From contig LWCA01000113.1 in assembly GCA_001642005.1 (NCBI GenBank), positions 1-53,167 on the forward strand: a stretch of DNA of 53,167 bases. Reading direction: 5' to 3'. Of this stretch, positions 24,318 through 36,230 are shown in pieces. Made by a program: the position numbers and the translations under genes. Below the pieces are notes generated by a model. It did not search any database. It had not been told where the DNA came from and was given only the letters and a program-made list of their open reading frames with translations. Every line of letters begins with the position of its first letter. Positions within the stretch are counted from its first letter, which is position 1. This stretch comes from Intoshia linei (taxonomy: Eukaryota > Orthonectida > Rhopaluridae).

Positions 24318-26832
24318 CACTGTTAGAGTTATAATGTTCTATTTGACTTTTTGACAAAAATAATGTTTTTGATGAAAAATGTTGCAAATCATATCTTTTA
24401 CATTTTATCAACAAAATTAAGCTTGAAAACGTATTATTTTATAATATAACAAACATTTACTGGTTCAATTACTAAATCTCGACTTGATAATTCTTTACAA
24501 AATGATCAAATTCCTATTAAAAATAACCACAGATTCTAAAAAAGAAGGATATTATAAGTATGTTAATCAAAATTGACAATAAGTAAAGAATTTTATAATT
24601 TATACATATAAATTAATAAAAATGTTAAATATTAACAGTTTTTGCAATTTTTTCAAATCTAATAGACTGATTGTTTCATTAGTGAAATTTAAGTTCTGAA
24701 AAACACTTGTTTTTATTTTTATGGTACGAAACTTTTTAATATACTTTGAGAAATATTAACCAACCAAATTGTATAATTAAATTTAAATATAAAAATTATA
24801 TTTTAGTCTCCATATTATTTAATATAGTACTTTTAAACTTATTTCCAATTTTTATATACTATATTCCAATTTTTCATCTGTTCTAACTGTTGATCTTATA
24901 ATTTCCAATTGGGCAAGAGCTCGTTCCGATATTTCGTTCGTATAAATTACCTTCATGGGTTTTAACTTTACATTCCAATGCCTTTTTAGACATTGACTAG
25001 CGGTAACATATTTTCCATTTAAATAATTCGAAAGTTCACCCCAATCGGCGACTTCGGAATATCTAATATTAGTGTTATGATAATTTTCGATATATAAAAT
25101 AATATTAATAATTACCTACAATTAAATAAGCATTTTACCAAATATGAATAAATAAAATCACATGCCCAGACCATCTTAGCGTCTCTCATTCCTAAGAGAT
25201 ATACTTTAATAGCGTAAATTGCCTTTGTGTTCCATCTTGCATTAGATATAGGTCCTGGATATTTGAATGATATTTTTGGATTTTTTTTCAGATCGTTGAG
25301 TTAAACATTGGTGAGATCATATAACTCCAAATAATCATTTCTACATATACCTTCAATATTAATGATATTTTTAGTGTTTGTTGTTCCAACATAGTTATTT
25401 TTAAGGTTTTCAAAATTTGTTCGAACAAATAGAAATTTAATATTTTGACTTTCAATGTCATTTTTAAATATACATTTAAGAGTATGTTTGATAATTACAT
25501 CCAGAACGTGAAAGCGGCAGCCTTTATATATAATTGATTCATTTAATGATTTAATTTTAAGCATTGCTGGCCCATTTTTCTTTCCAGTATTGGCATACGT
25601 TGTATCACATATAATCATTTTGATTCTATGTACTCTTCAAGTATTTCAATTATGGCCACTTGAATAGTTTTACCTTTTCCATTTACTAATGTTTTAATAA
25701 AAATACAAAGGGATAATCCTTTATCTATATTACTTGACACACATACAACAAAACGCTCCACATATTTATTCAAGTTTTGATAACTTGGGGTTCTTTTTCC
25801 ATCAAAATATAGACATAAATCACTTTTAAATAATGTGAAAATATTTTTAATTTTAGACTTTATCATACTTAATTCTTTAAATGGTACCTTGAAAATGCCA
25901 CTTTTAAATGGTACATCTATTTCAGTTCGAATTGAAATTATTTTCTTTACTTAATAAACGGAAACAATTGTAGATAATGAGGCTTAAGCTAACTTCTCAT
26001 ATTTTATTGATTTAATTGTGGAAACTTTATGGAAGACAATAATTTTCATCGGAAAAATTGTCAAAATATGTTTCTACAATCGTATCAAAACGAAAATCAA
26101 AAATTTTTTTGTAATGGTTGTAGAGTTTGTAAATTGGATATGCAAAAACTACTAGATCACGCTTCACTTTCTCTATGAAAATCAATTTGCATTTGAAGAA
26201 AATTTTCATCTTCGTCAATTTTTATTTTTTATCATTAATATGTTATCCCAATTTTGTTCAAATTTTTGATGGTAGTTCGGATTTTGTTCATTAAATATCT
26301 AATTTTGACTTTTACCGATCATAATGGAATCGGTCCCAGAGTGCACTTTATTTATAAAGAATATAGTTCTATTGCAGTTTTATCACCGTAATAAAATTTT
26401 CGTTGTGAGTTATTTTCCATTTCTAAAAAATGATATCTTCCCATTACTTTTTTATACTAGGTAATCTCGATAAATTACTAAGCGGTTCACTAACCACAAC
26501 TCCATAAGGACGCGTCCACCTCATACTTTTTATAAATAATTAATTTTTAGATCTCGACATTTCAATTTTATATCATATATTATTAATTATAAAATTAATA
26601 AATAAATAAAATATTATATTAAAATAGTGTAATAAAGTATAGTTCACATTTTAAAAATAAAAATATCATAAGTGTTTTTAATTTCAGGGATTAATTTCAA
26701 GTAAATGAATTACTTTTCACATATTCGTGATCAGTGCATAAAAACACACCTATATGCAAATATACTTTTCGATCTTTAAAAAAGTGGACACCCTAATGTT
26801 TATGCAAATAGAACATTACAACTCTAACACTG
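24318..26832 (-). mobile_element. hAT-like DNA transposon, 2.5 kb, with terminal inverted repeats
   Basis: The left end CACTGTTAGAGTTATAATG matches the complement of the right end, CAGTGTTAGAGTTGTAATG. The inverted similarity runs about 28 bp (through TTCTATTTG) with two mismatches. Flanking 8-mers (ataggtcg / caaggtat) share only the central AGGT, so the target duplication is decayed or absent. The element encloses the broken transposase at 24852-26218. Confidence 0.6.
24852..26218 (-). pseudogene. degenerate hAT-superfamily-like transposase gene with one spliced intron
   Basis: Minus-strand segments in order: FAYPIYKLYNHYKKIF (26.1 kb); IDVPFKSGIFKVPFKEL to SDLCLYFDGKRTPSYQ (25.9-25.8 kb); VNGKGKTIQVAIIEIL; then after a 1-nt frameshift near 25615, MIICDTTYANTGKKNG and GCRFHVLDVIIKHTL; then after an in-frame TAA near 25301, PGPISNARWNTKAIYAIK. 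A GT-AG intron (25063-25115, 53 nt) joins FNC-R-YSEVADWGELSNYLN, and the frame runs cleanly to a stop at 24852. Asp in FDGK, Asp in CDTTxxNTG, a CxxH motif and a later RW are consistent with the hAT catalytic core, as I infer it. The N-terminal DNA-binding part is not recognised. Confidence 0.6.
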
Positions 26833-27139
26833 CAAGGTATTGTTATAAATATTTTTCGTATGGTGGGGCAATTTTGTTACTCCAGATTGTTAGTAACAAA
26901 CAAAAAAGTGACAACAGATGAATTAAACAATGGATATAGAAACCGAAACTTTTTTCGTCTTCCTAATTTCAAAACATCTAAAACTAACGCAGATATATTA
27001 ATAGTGTTAAACCCAAATACTAAAATGTACTCATTCTACGAAATTTTTAAAAAACTCAGTTTAAAAACAATTTTATACTCTTGAATACAATATATCATTA
27101 AACGTTTGCAGTGTAACAAATAAAAATAAAAAATACATT

Positions 27140-28692
27140 TTAATTTGATTTTGCAGAAGCGCTCATAGAAACTATCTAAAAATAAAAATATTACAAAATT
27201 ACGTTATAATTATAATGCAAAATTACAGTGTCATCTGAATCTTTGTCGTTTACTCCATTGCATTCATGTGTAGAATTGTGCTAAATACAATAATGTATAT
27301 TTATAATTTAAATATAATGTCTAAATATTAAATAAAAAAAACCATATCGGGCGTAGAATCATCAGAGCTATCACTAGACAACGTACTGAATTGATCTGAA
27401 ATAAAAATGATTAATTAATTGTAAAAAATTAATTTACGTACCTATTAAAACATCACCGCCATTTGAAATACATTTTCCATCTTTATTAGATACAAGTTCT
27501 CGTATACAACTCAAAAGTTTAGCTTCTTTGACAAAATTTCTATCTAGCTTTTTAACTTTGCTAGGTTTAAAGATACAGGTCAATTTTTCCAAGTGCCGGT
27601 TTTTGTATCTAATGATAAAATTATACAATGTTTTTTTAATAATACTGGTATCTTTCGAAATTTTTTTTTGGAATGGGTAGAGTTTTATACTCTTCTTCTG
27701 GTAAAGACAACAAATACTGCTTGTACACATTTTTTCTACGAGCAATTTGTTTCAAGCGATTACGTCGTCGTTGTTTATGTCGATATATTCTAACTATAGA
27801 CCACTTTAATCTATTTTCAAGGTCCAGCATTTGGGAGGTAGAAACACATTCATTAGAATCTGATGAATTTGTAACTGTTTCAGATTGAGAAATTCCATTC
27901 GAGTATATAGGGTTCATGCACTCTAGTTTGGATATTATGGATTCAGCGTCATTATCAAATAGCTAAAAATAAACAGTTGATGTGAAATGAACAAAATAAA
28001 AATTACCCTCTCATAATCATCTCGATACGGCATAAATCTTAGGTGACTGCGATCACTCGCAGTCAAATCGTGTTGAACACGATTTTGTTGAATATCTAGA
28101 AATTGAGATTCACTTTTTTCACATTTCCCGATAGTATGATCAATTATATTAGGTTTTTCCTTTGCTATATAATTATTACAGAAACAAATTTTAATAAAAT
28201 TACACAATGTCAATTTTCCAATAGCTCCAAATATATAATGTGTTAAATAGTGTCTTTCACATTCTAAATTAATTCATTGTTTAAATTATATAAATAAATT
28301 TGTTACCGTTATTTGTTCGGTCATTCCCGATATTGGTAGCTATAGCTGACCAATTTCCTAACCCAAAACGTTCAATGCTATCCAACAGTTTTAACTCTTC
28401 GTCTTTACTCCACGAACGGGATTCATAAAATATAGCTTCGTTGGCGGTATTCTACATTGCCAAATTATTTATAATTAATAAATTATTTGATAAAAATAAT
28501 ACCCGTATTTTATAAGGATGGTTGTTATCGTGCATACCTATTTTAACACCAAGAGAAAAGCACTAAATAAAATTAGCAAAATTAATATTTTTAAACCATC
28601 AAGCACAGTTGAATCGCGTCGCATTCTGTACATTCTATCCAAAGGTTGTTTAAACCGGCAAAACAATAATAGCATTTGTTTTTAACTGACAT
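27140..28692 (-). CDS. TADA2: transcriptional adapter Ada2 (SAGA/ATAC-type), one frameshift
   Basis: Adaptor that links the Gcn5 acetyltransferase to chromatin complexes in the nucleus. Eight exons: 28597-28692 (ATG at 28692), 28503-28562, 28307-28451, 28007-28263, 27442-27962, 27344-27396, 27227-27280, 27140-27175. Introns are 34-63 nt. An N-terminal ZZ zinc finger (CYYC, CTEC, LCLMCF, then the His in MHDNNH) occupies about residues 7-45. A SANT domain follows (RSWSKDEELKLLDSIERFG, GNWSAIATNIG), then ECERHYLTHYI, the ADA2 motif MPYRDDYER, DNDAESIIS and the basic helix RRRNRLKQIARRKNVYKQYL. In exon 5 the frame breaks at a run of nine T (27661-27669). Removing one base restores both the family-like KEAKLLSCIRELVSN segment and the phase of the downstream exons. 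The C-terminal SWIRM domain is not seen; the protein ends in a Ser/Asp-rich tail of about 45 residues. The split between Ada2a and Ada2b is unresolved. Confidence 0.9.
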
Positions 28693-29236
28693 AGTCAATA
28701 TAAATCATTTTATTCAGTTACAATAAAGGTGAAATTACTTGGTAACGAATACATTTTAATTTCAAGTTAAATTAACTTCGACAACAAAATTAAACATTTT
28801 GAATGTAACAACTGTATAATTAATATTACAATAGCCAACTACAATATTTCAAATAAATATACAATAGAGGTTAAAAAACTTGCAAATAATATTTTCTCCC
28901 GGCATGTTTCAAATTATGGTACTCACTAAAGAAATTATTGATATATTGTCTTCATCCAGATCAATGGTTCACAAAATTTATATACCCAGCCAATGATCTT
29001 TGTACTATTAAGTACTAAGGCGATCCCTCCATGAATTGAATACCATTTAAAAAAACTTTTGTGCAGTCCAGTCTTAAAAAAATAAAGAAATACTGATGAG
29101 TATTTCAAGTTTCCCCTGATCTTGACTTGATTTCGACAATGCAGCAGTCTTTTTCTAAAATTTCGTAGATTTATGTTTCTGGAACTACTGAATTAAAGCA
29201 ACAGCTGAAAGTTAATAATGTACAATAAACGCGAAA
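28693..29236. other. intergenic, between coilin 3' end and Ada2 5' end
   Basis: AT-rich, no gene seen. It should contain the Ada2 promoter and the coilin polyadenylation region. No distinct core element could be defended in such AT-rich sequence. Confidence 0.4.
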
Positions 29237-32200
29237 CTACGATTTATTTTCATTATATACAGTTTTTTGGCATTTGAGATTATATATAACATCGTGTAGT
29301 GATGTTTCCTGCTTTTTCTCTACTGGTATATTTACACAGACTAGATCACTTGGTTCTGAATCGAAAAATGTTAAATTTTCATACGAAACCAGTTGTCTCT
29401 TGGTATCTTTATATGGAGTACTAGTATACTGAGACGATTGATTAGAGTCACCATTTTCATTAATTTCTTTATCCTTGTATTTATCATTTAGTTTTGACAA
29501 ATCTTTTAAATTAAACGCATAAGATTTAACTTTCTCATTGAAACTTAAATTAACAGGATCGTTTTCTTTAATCACATTCAAAAAGTCAGACATTTTTTGT
29601 TTAACATTTCTGTTTCTTCTTTTTCGAACTCTACTCCTTAACGGAGTTATGAGACCCATGCTATTAATACCAATTTTTCCTTGCACGTTTTCATGTTTAT
29701 TTTTTGATTTAGAAATTAATTTGATATCTTTTAAGTCCTTCCAATTTCTTGTTACCTAATAATATGGATTTGATAATATAATTGAATCAACAATGTTATT
29801 AAATGTCATTAATTTTGATATTTTGTAATAGATTCAATATTTAAATCAGGATGTTCAAAAGTCGTCAAGATTCATGAGTCTTGGCCATGAAAATTATTGA
29901 GGGGTTCATGGAGTCACAAAAAATTTCACTTTATTTTCTTCAAAGTAAAATATATATATGTATTATTTATTTTTTGGGGTCCATACCTAAAAAATTTTGC
30001 AAACATTTTCTGATTTAAATAATTACATATTGCATACCAATACCTACTATCCTTTTACGTAAATTACACAGTTCAACACTGAAAAATCTTCCGCTCCAAA
30101 AACACGTTTAAAATAAAATATAAATGATCATAAAGTATTTCCAAAAATTTTGTCCTACAGTTTTCGTTATAAATATAAGATAACTTTAGGTGTATTTATA
30201 TTTTCTTAACTTTTAAGTTTTATATGATGTAAATAAAAATTTTTCCGTGATTTTGGATATAGTTTAAAATGTACTATACTAAATCTTCTATAATGTGAAG
30301 TGTTTCGTTCCGAGTGTGTTCTTTATCATATTAAAAAAATTAAATCTTGATATGTCCTGGAAACATGATCAGTAGGGGTCATGCCAGTTTTTTCTTGGTT
30401 CTCATTAGAAATTCGTATTTTTGAGTGTGGGATAATGTTCAACAACTTGGAAATACTAGTTAGTCATAAATTATATTGAAAACGAATATATAACTACATA
30501 TGACATACATAATTTTTATCATATACGCCCTCATAATTATTAAAGTACTACAAAATATCTAATTTCTTTTTATATTGATTTTTTTCAATTTATCTATCAA
30601 TCTAAACAAAAATATCCTTGGAGGACGAAAGAATGTTGTATTTTGTTGAACTGTGTTATATACGATTTATCAATAAATAATGTCACCTGCTTTTCTTCTT
30701 CAGCATTATAATTTGGTTCTCCTTGAACATATAGTCTTTTGTCTATAAAATATACAATAAAAAATTCATTAATCTAAATATATACAAAATACTAAATGTA
30801 TATGTTACAGGCAATTTGAAAATTTGAATTATTAGTCACGTTGCTATTTAACCTAATTAATTAGAGTAAAATAAGAGATTAAAAATACACAAAATTAAAT
30901 ATAAATATACAATTGAATTGGATAAAAAAATATTCTCTGGTGTAAAAACCCTAGAATATTTTTAATTTTTTTGTAAAATGGTTTGTAGGTAAAAAATTAA
31001 TCTTAATATTTCAGTTGTAACTGGGTCTGTAATCTAAATAACTAATTTAAACTAAGCTTTAGTTACTAAAGCTGACTCTAAATCTCACTCTCCAAATCTT
31101 AAATTAAGAAAATAATGAATGCGTTTAACAGATTTTGTTAAACTAAGCTTTAGTTACCAAAGTTTGCTCTATAGACAATTAATCTTCACAAATATAATTT
31201 TCACATTGCCTGTAACATATGTGAGTGAATTAATTCGAAATTATAATGAAAATTTAAAATACTTTATCTAACGAGATTCTGCTAGTTGTACTTGTAATCA
31301 GGTCAAATTATTAATGTATTCCAATAATTCACTTTATTACACTAACAATTGACGCCGAATGTGAGTATAGTCGGTTTAAAATATTAATTAAAGTCTTAAG
31401 TTGATAGTAATATTAGCAATATATACGGAAACCATATAACTTTTTTATAAAGGTATAAATATTTTGTAAAAATAGGCTCAAAAAACTATTATAATCGATT
31501 TAAATTGACACGATTTCATCCTAACTGCGATACGGGCATCTTTAAACTGATTTTTTTACCTTGATTACTAATAAAATTAAAAATTACCAATCTCTAAATC
31601 AATTTCATCTCCTCTACAACTAACAACAATAGCTTTTTTTAAGTTTGACATTTTAGGTATTCCATGAATTAAATCCAATTCCTAGAATCATACAACTAGC
31701 ATAAAATCAAAGTTAAATAAACCTTAAATGCTATCCTATCGCCTATTGAAGGGACTTGTACGACGTTTGGTAAATGAGAAGCATCTGTGTTCTAAATACA
31801 AAATTACAAATAAATTGTTAAGTCATTCAAAATAATTGCAGAAATTAGACTTGTTATTAACATAATAATTATGTATTTAATTTTTGATAATCAGATCGGG
31901 CAACCTAATTTTCCAATTAAGTATCTTAAATACAAACATCACAAATAGAAAAAATGTTTGCTTATTAAGAATTTAATGCTGATCAATATCCAATTTAAAT
32001 TTTATGAATCGGTTGTGAAAATCAAATCTTACAGATCGAAATACATTTTTTAAAAAAATATGGTCGTGCATAGGTTTTGAGCACCCATTTTAAAACCTTT
32101 TAAAAATAAATTTAAAGTTGTACAAATTAAAAAATTAAAAAAATAATTTATTTAATAATTAAAATAAATTAAAAAAACATACATAATAGATTTAATATTT

Positions 32201-34132
32201 TGTAGGTCTCCTTGCTCTTAATAACAGAGCCAATTCTATTAGACAACGAATCATACAAATTTTTAATCCGGATATCTTCAATTTCATAAAACTCTTCTTA
32301 GTAACAACCCAATGCTCGTATATTGTTTTTGGAGCCCTTATTTTGATCCTTGCCTACAGGTCTTCCCAGTAATGTTCAATTATGTTGAGATTAGGACTTT
32401 GTGCAGACCAATTTGGTAACAAATCACTAGATTGCGTTTCAAAAAAGAGAGTAGTGCTTCGAAAAGTATGACAGCTAGCCCATCTTGTTGCAACATATAT
32501 TAAGGAGGGTACAGAATTGGTAGAGCTTCCAACATTACCCTTTGGTATTCAGCAGAATTCATGTTACCATTCACTTTAATGATATATCTGCTACCATCAG
32601 ATCGAATACCAGCCCATACCATAATTGAAGGTAAAAACTTAACGGTAGGAGTGATATATTTTGAATTGAATTTACAATTTTTTGGTCTTCTGACATATGA
32701 TATGGATATTGATCAAAATAAGCAAAATTTTTATCTATTGATGATGTCAATATTTAAGATAATTTATTGTTAAATTAGAAAATTTGGATATACATGCTCA
32801 AAACATTTGCACGGTACTGTATATGAATTATAATTTTTACATTCCTGAAAAAAGTAGTTAAAGGATTAATTAATATTTAAATATTAATATTAATACCTGC
32901 TATTTTTGAAGTTACACATAATTAAACTAATACATGTATATAAAGTTGTCAAATGTATGTCAAGTTGATTCACATATAAATAAATGACCATTATTGTATA
33001 AAATCAAATAATTATTGTCTAATTTGTGACTTACGTCTAATAAAATCAAAAAAATCTTACTCTATAAAATGTGAACCATTTCGTGTTAAACCATTATGAT
33101 AATTCTTTATGGTGGATTTTAAATTTTGTCTATTTGTTAATTATTAAAATTTAATTAAAAAAAAATCTAGATGATTAATAATTTTGTGTGATGGGATTAT
33201 ATTTATGTCTTCTCGTGTAGATTGTACTATAAAAAAGTATCCCAAAAATTCTTTAAAAAACATGATTAGGGTAAATTTTGTTCTTTTTTTTTAAAAATAA
33301 TTTTATAATTGAAATTTTTATAGTTTTATGAAATTGTGTTAATTTAATTTTGTTTTTAAAAAATATTAGTTACCCAAAATAGTTCACTTAATGATTTAAA
33401 ATATGCAATAATTTTTTTTATAAAAAAATATTAATGATATTCTTACGGTAACTAGTAGATAGATTTCCATCTATCTTTCATAATATACATTTTGCAATTC
33501 GGTCAATCATTTAAAAATAAAACCTAGCAGAAATTTTTTTAAAACTGTAAAAATGTTGTGCTATTGTAATATTTGTAATTTTGGGCCACATTTTTTCAAA
33601 TTGAGTATTAAACATGATATTCTTGAATATCAACTATTTTGTTAGATAAATTTAAAATGTCAAGTCAAGAATCTTAGGTAGGTGGCTGGGAGCTATATGA
33701 CACTACGCATCGATTGTGAAAAAATTTTTTTGACCCATTTTACATTTTCGGGATTCCCCGGATGGTAGATTCGGGTCTGCTATGATTGTAATGGGCTCCA
33801 TAAGTTCATATGATAAAATTGGTAATAATAAACCAAAAAAATTTACCTCTATAATAATTGACTCGTTTCCGCAAGAAACATTCACATTCTTGATATCTGT
33901 GTTATGGTGTTGGATGTGATTTATACCAAATGAAACAGATTTACGCTTCGGTAGTTGTTTCTGTCTTTTCAAAAATTTTTCAACAGTTATGTATTTGTGG
34001 TAATGTGTTGAATCATTAAAATCATCAGATACATAGTTATTATCAACAACAATATCTGTAATCTCTTCTGGTTCTGTTTTGTTTGAAATTTCTGAATCTT
34101 TAATTTCGTTTCCATCAAATTTTAATTTAAAA
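29237..34132 (-). CDS. COIL: coilin-like protein (Cajal body), N-terminus unresolved
   Basis: Coilin is the scaffold of nuclear Cajal bodies. Exons supported: 33847-34132, 31723-31791, 31588-31681, 30687-30742, 29237-29755 (stop). All joins keep phase. The family signature is the C-terminal atypical Tudor domain: VPSIGDRIAFKELDL matches human PQVGEKIAFKLLEL, GDEIDLEI matches QQVDIEI, and VTRNWKDLKDIKLIS matches ITVFWKELIDPRLII. Upstream lies an acidic linker (EEITDIVVDNNY) and a basic stretch (KRQKQLPKRKSVSF). Unlike human coilin, the Tudor domain is followed by about 130 extra residues, starting RSRVRKRRNRNVKQK. The N-terminal ubiquitin-like domain was not identified. A 19-nt micro-exon at 34241-34259 would fit the phase (ending ATT AAA CTC AAT CAA CG before a GTGAGT donor) but is unproven. 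Introns contain a MITE and a Tc1 remnant. Confidence 0.82.
30800..31220. mobile_element. MITE with ~25-bp terminal inverted repeats
   Basis: The left end ATATGTTACAGGCAATTTG is repeated in inverted orientation at the right end (ATTGCCTGTAACATAT), with one or two mismatches over about 25 bp. Internally a ~30-nt block 'aactaagctttagttac' is present twice (about 31050 and 31141). The superfamily is unclear. It lies in a coilin intron. Confidence 0.6.
32061..32819 (-). mobile_element. Tc1-like transposon remnant, internally deleted
   Basis: Minus-strand translation shows VMVWAGIRSDGSRYI, NGNMNSAEYQ, LQQDG, SAQSPNLNIIEHYWEDL and a C-terminal RARRPTKY. These are Tc1/mariner DDE transposase motifs. 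The right inverted end (complement: CAGTACCGTGCAAATG...) matches the left end (GGTCGTGCATAGG...GAGCA) and is flanked by TA. Frameshifts, a stop after EDL and loss of the N-terminal half make it inactive. It lies in a coilin intron. Confidence 0.8.
33600..33790. repeat. dispersed repeat F, copy 3
   Basis: Best-preserved copy of the family also seen at 6470-6600 and 17470-17640. Shared blocks are 'aaatttaaaatgtcaagtc', 'ctatatgacactacgc' and 'tttacattttcggg'. It lies in a coilin intron next to the exon ending at 33847. Termini are not defined. Confidence 0.5.
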
Positions 34133-34657
34133 CTTAAACAAAAAAAATAAATAATTAGTAATTATTTAATTTATTACAGTAGATTACCAAACTTAAACAA
34201 AATATAATATTATTTATTGACAACCAATTATAGTAACTCACCGTTGATTGAGTTTAATCCCTTACTATCCCAATTTTCAGAATAATAAAAACACTAATTA
34301 TTAAAAGATGAATGATGGGATTCCCAACATACGAGAGGATGGGAGGGAAAGATATATACATTACATTGAAAATAAATTATCGTTTAAGTTTGGTATGCCA
34401 TAATTACTCATCAATAATTTCTTCACATACTTGACTACTTTCTAATATTCTAAATTTTAGAATATTATATTTATTAATATCATAAATAAATGACTTATTC
34501 GTATATAGTGATTGTAATAATAAATGAAATAATGTGTTATAAAAATTTAACACAAGAAATATTGACGACGGGATAAATACAAAACGAGCCAATATTTTAG
34601 GAAATATAATTTAAACAATATATTAGAAATGTATTCAGCAAAATTATAAGAAAACTA

Positions 34658-34911
34658 CAGTATTCTCTTTATAACTCGCCATTCTTAGGATTTAGAAAAA
34701 GAAGGCGAGAAAGAGAATTTAAAACTATATAAACAGCAGATAAAACCTTTAAATTAAAGGTTAAATTGCAAAAAAATGTAAATTGTAATACAAATTGTAA
34801 AATTTAATACAAAATAACTAAACTTATTTTGAAAAATGATTTTAAACCTTTTAGTTTATATTTTAAATTAATGGTAAGTTATAGAGTTGACGAGTTGTGG
34901 AGAGAATACTG
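34658..34911. mobile_element. complete pogo/Tigger-like MITE (254 bp)
   Basis: Starts CAGTATTCTCTTTATAACTC and ends with the inverted counterpart (GAGAGAATACTG), flanked on both sides by TA. CAG termini with a TA duplication are typical of pogo/Tigger-type Tc1/mariner elements. There is no coding capacity. A truncated second copy lies at 12206, and a lone GAGAATACTGTA end occurs at 5921-5932. Confidence 0.75.
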
Positions 34912-35033
34912 TATTTTGAATCAAAATTAGGACCGTCAAAAAATATTAAGTTTTTAAATTTAAAAATCAAGAGAAAGCATGAATAAATGTTATAAAATAA
35001 TCAAAGAGAAAAGATAAACAAGATTAAAATGAA

Positions 35034-35375
35034 TTACTCGACGTTTTCATCTTCATATGATTTTACTTCGCTAATGGGTAAAGAATTAACTTTATAATCA
35101 ACATTTTCTAAAAAATAATGAATAAAATAGACAACGTAAATTCAACCCAATTTAATTTTAATGTAACTTTTACGATGATTATATCTAAGAATTCTTCCGG
35201 TCTAAATATCAATTATATATGGATATTTATCTACAATTACAAGGTTAATGTTTGTAAACTGTTCAATATTTTCCAATTTCTAATAAAAACTAATTACTAT
35301 CATAAAAAGGTAAATTACAGATAAATTTATTAGCTTCCCTACTTGAAGTAAATTTTGAAGATTTGGTATAACCAT
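35034..35375 (-). CDS. small protein of unknown function (74 aa, four exons)
   Basis: Exons on the minus strand: 35319-35375 (ATG at 35375), 35241-35279, 35147-35201, 35034-35107 (stop). The three introns are each exactly 39 nt, all GT-AG, and every junction keeps phase. The predicted protein starts MVIPNLQNLLQVGKLINLS, continues KLENIEQFTNINL, TGRILRYNHRKSYIKIKL, and ends in an acidic tail VKSYEDENVE. No family is recognised with confidence. The hydrophobic/polar alternation around GRILRYNHRKSYIKIKLE could fit a small beta-barrel such as an OB fold (a TEN1-like protein is a guess only). Support is the consistent splice grammar, which matches the other genes here. Confidence 0.55.
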
Positions 35376-35567
35376 TTTAAATAAAAGTTTGCATCAATTT
35401 GAAATTAATAAATTATTTTTCAAACTAAATTAAATTTATTGTTTTATAACTTCCCAAGAATTATTGCGACTCCAAATTAGTCTCCAATTGGAAATTTAAA
35501 GTAAAATCAAACTACACTGGGTCATATTGTTATTACTATATATCTATTCCTTCAAAATGTAACATTT

Positions 35568-35824
35568 TCAATCATTCCCATATAATGCGCCTTGCAAAGC
35601 GCATTGTACTGTCTACTATGTTTGTATAATTATATAACTTAAAATTATAACCTCATCATGATCATGATCATCATGATAAGTAGTTCTTAAGTATTTTTGT
35701 ATATAACAATTTTCAAAAATATGCCCACTACACTGAAATATATTCTGTAATATTTTCAAGTTTGAAAAACTCTCAATGATACAATGAAAAGATAAGATTT
35801 GTTATTAGCAATAGAAAAATGGTT
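35568..35824 (-). CDS. unrecognised gene, C-terminal three exons
   Basis: Exons 35771-35824, 35652-35732 and 35568-35612 (TGA) are separated by introns of 38 and 39 nt, all in phase 0. The translation reads NHFSIANNKSYLFIVSLR, then CSGHIFENCYIQKYLRTTY with HDDHDHDE, then TVQCALQGALYGND. The mixture of Cys and His/Asp suggests metal binding, but no family was recognised. The His/Asp run is encoded by an imperfect catgat repeat. Upstream exons are unresolved. It would be transcribed away from the vasculin-like gene at 36231, possibly sharing a promoter region. Confidence 0.5.
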
Positions 35825-36230
35825 CTCAATTGATTATTAAATTGTGTGACAATTAAGATAAATTGACTTAAATGTTTTTGATTTCAGATCATGCGACAAT
35901 ACGGTATAGTCATTTGTAAATGATTAACACATTTGTATACCAAAGTGCATATTTAGTTCAATAATGAACGACGCAAATGTGACAATGTTTCCAAGTAGAC
36001 ATACAATTTATATGAGTAATGTTTGAATAACAAAAAACTAGTTTTATTTTACAATATTGTTAACAATATAAAATGTTTATTAAAAATGTACATTCATTAA
36101 AGTTGAAAGATAATTCCGGTTTAATATAATATGCAACATTAAAATATTTCTTTATTCACAATAGTGGACAATTGAATCATTTTCTTAAATTAATTGTAAA
36201 TATGTACAAATTGATTTATATTTAAATCTA

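Noticed and set aside
26860-27084. 74-codon plus-strand frame beside the hAT-like element
   Set aside because: No domain, no splice partners; probably chance or transposon-derived.
34404-34592. 62-codon minus-strand frame upstream of coilin, ending near a GTATGT donor
   Set aside because: Position suggests a coilin 5' exon, but it does not resemble the coilin N-terminal domain and its phase does not fit the next supported exon.
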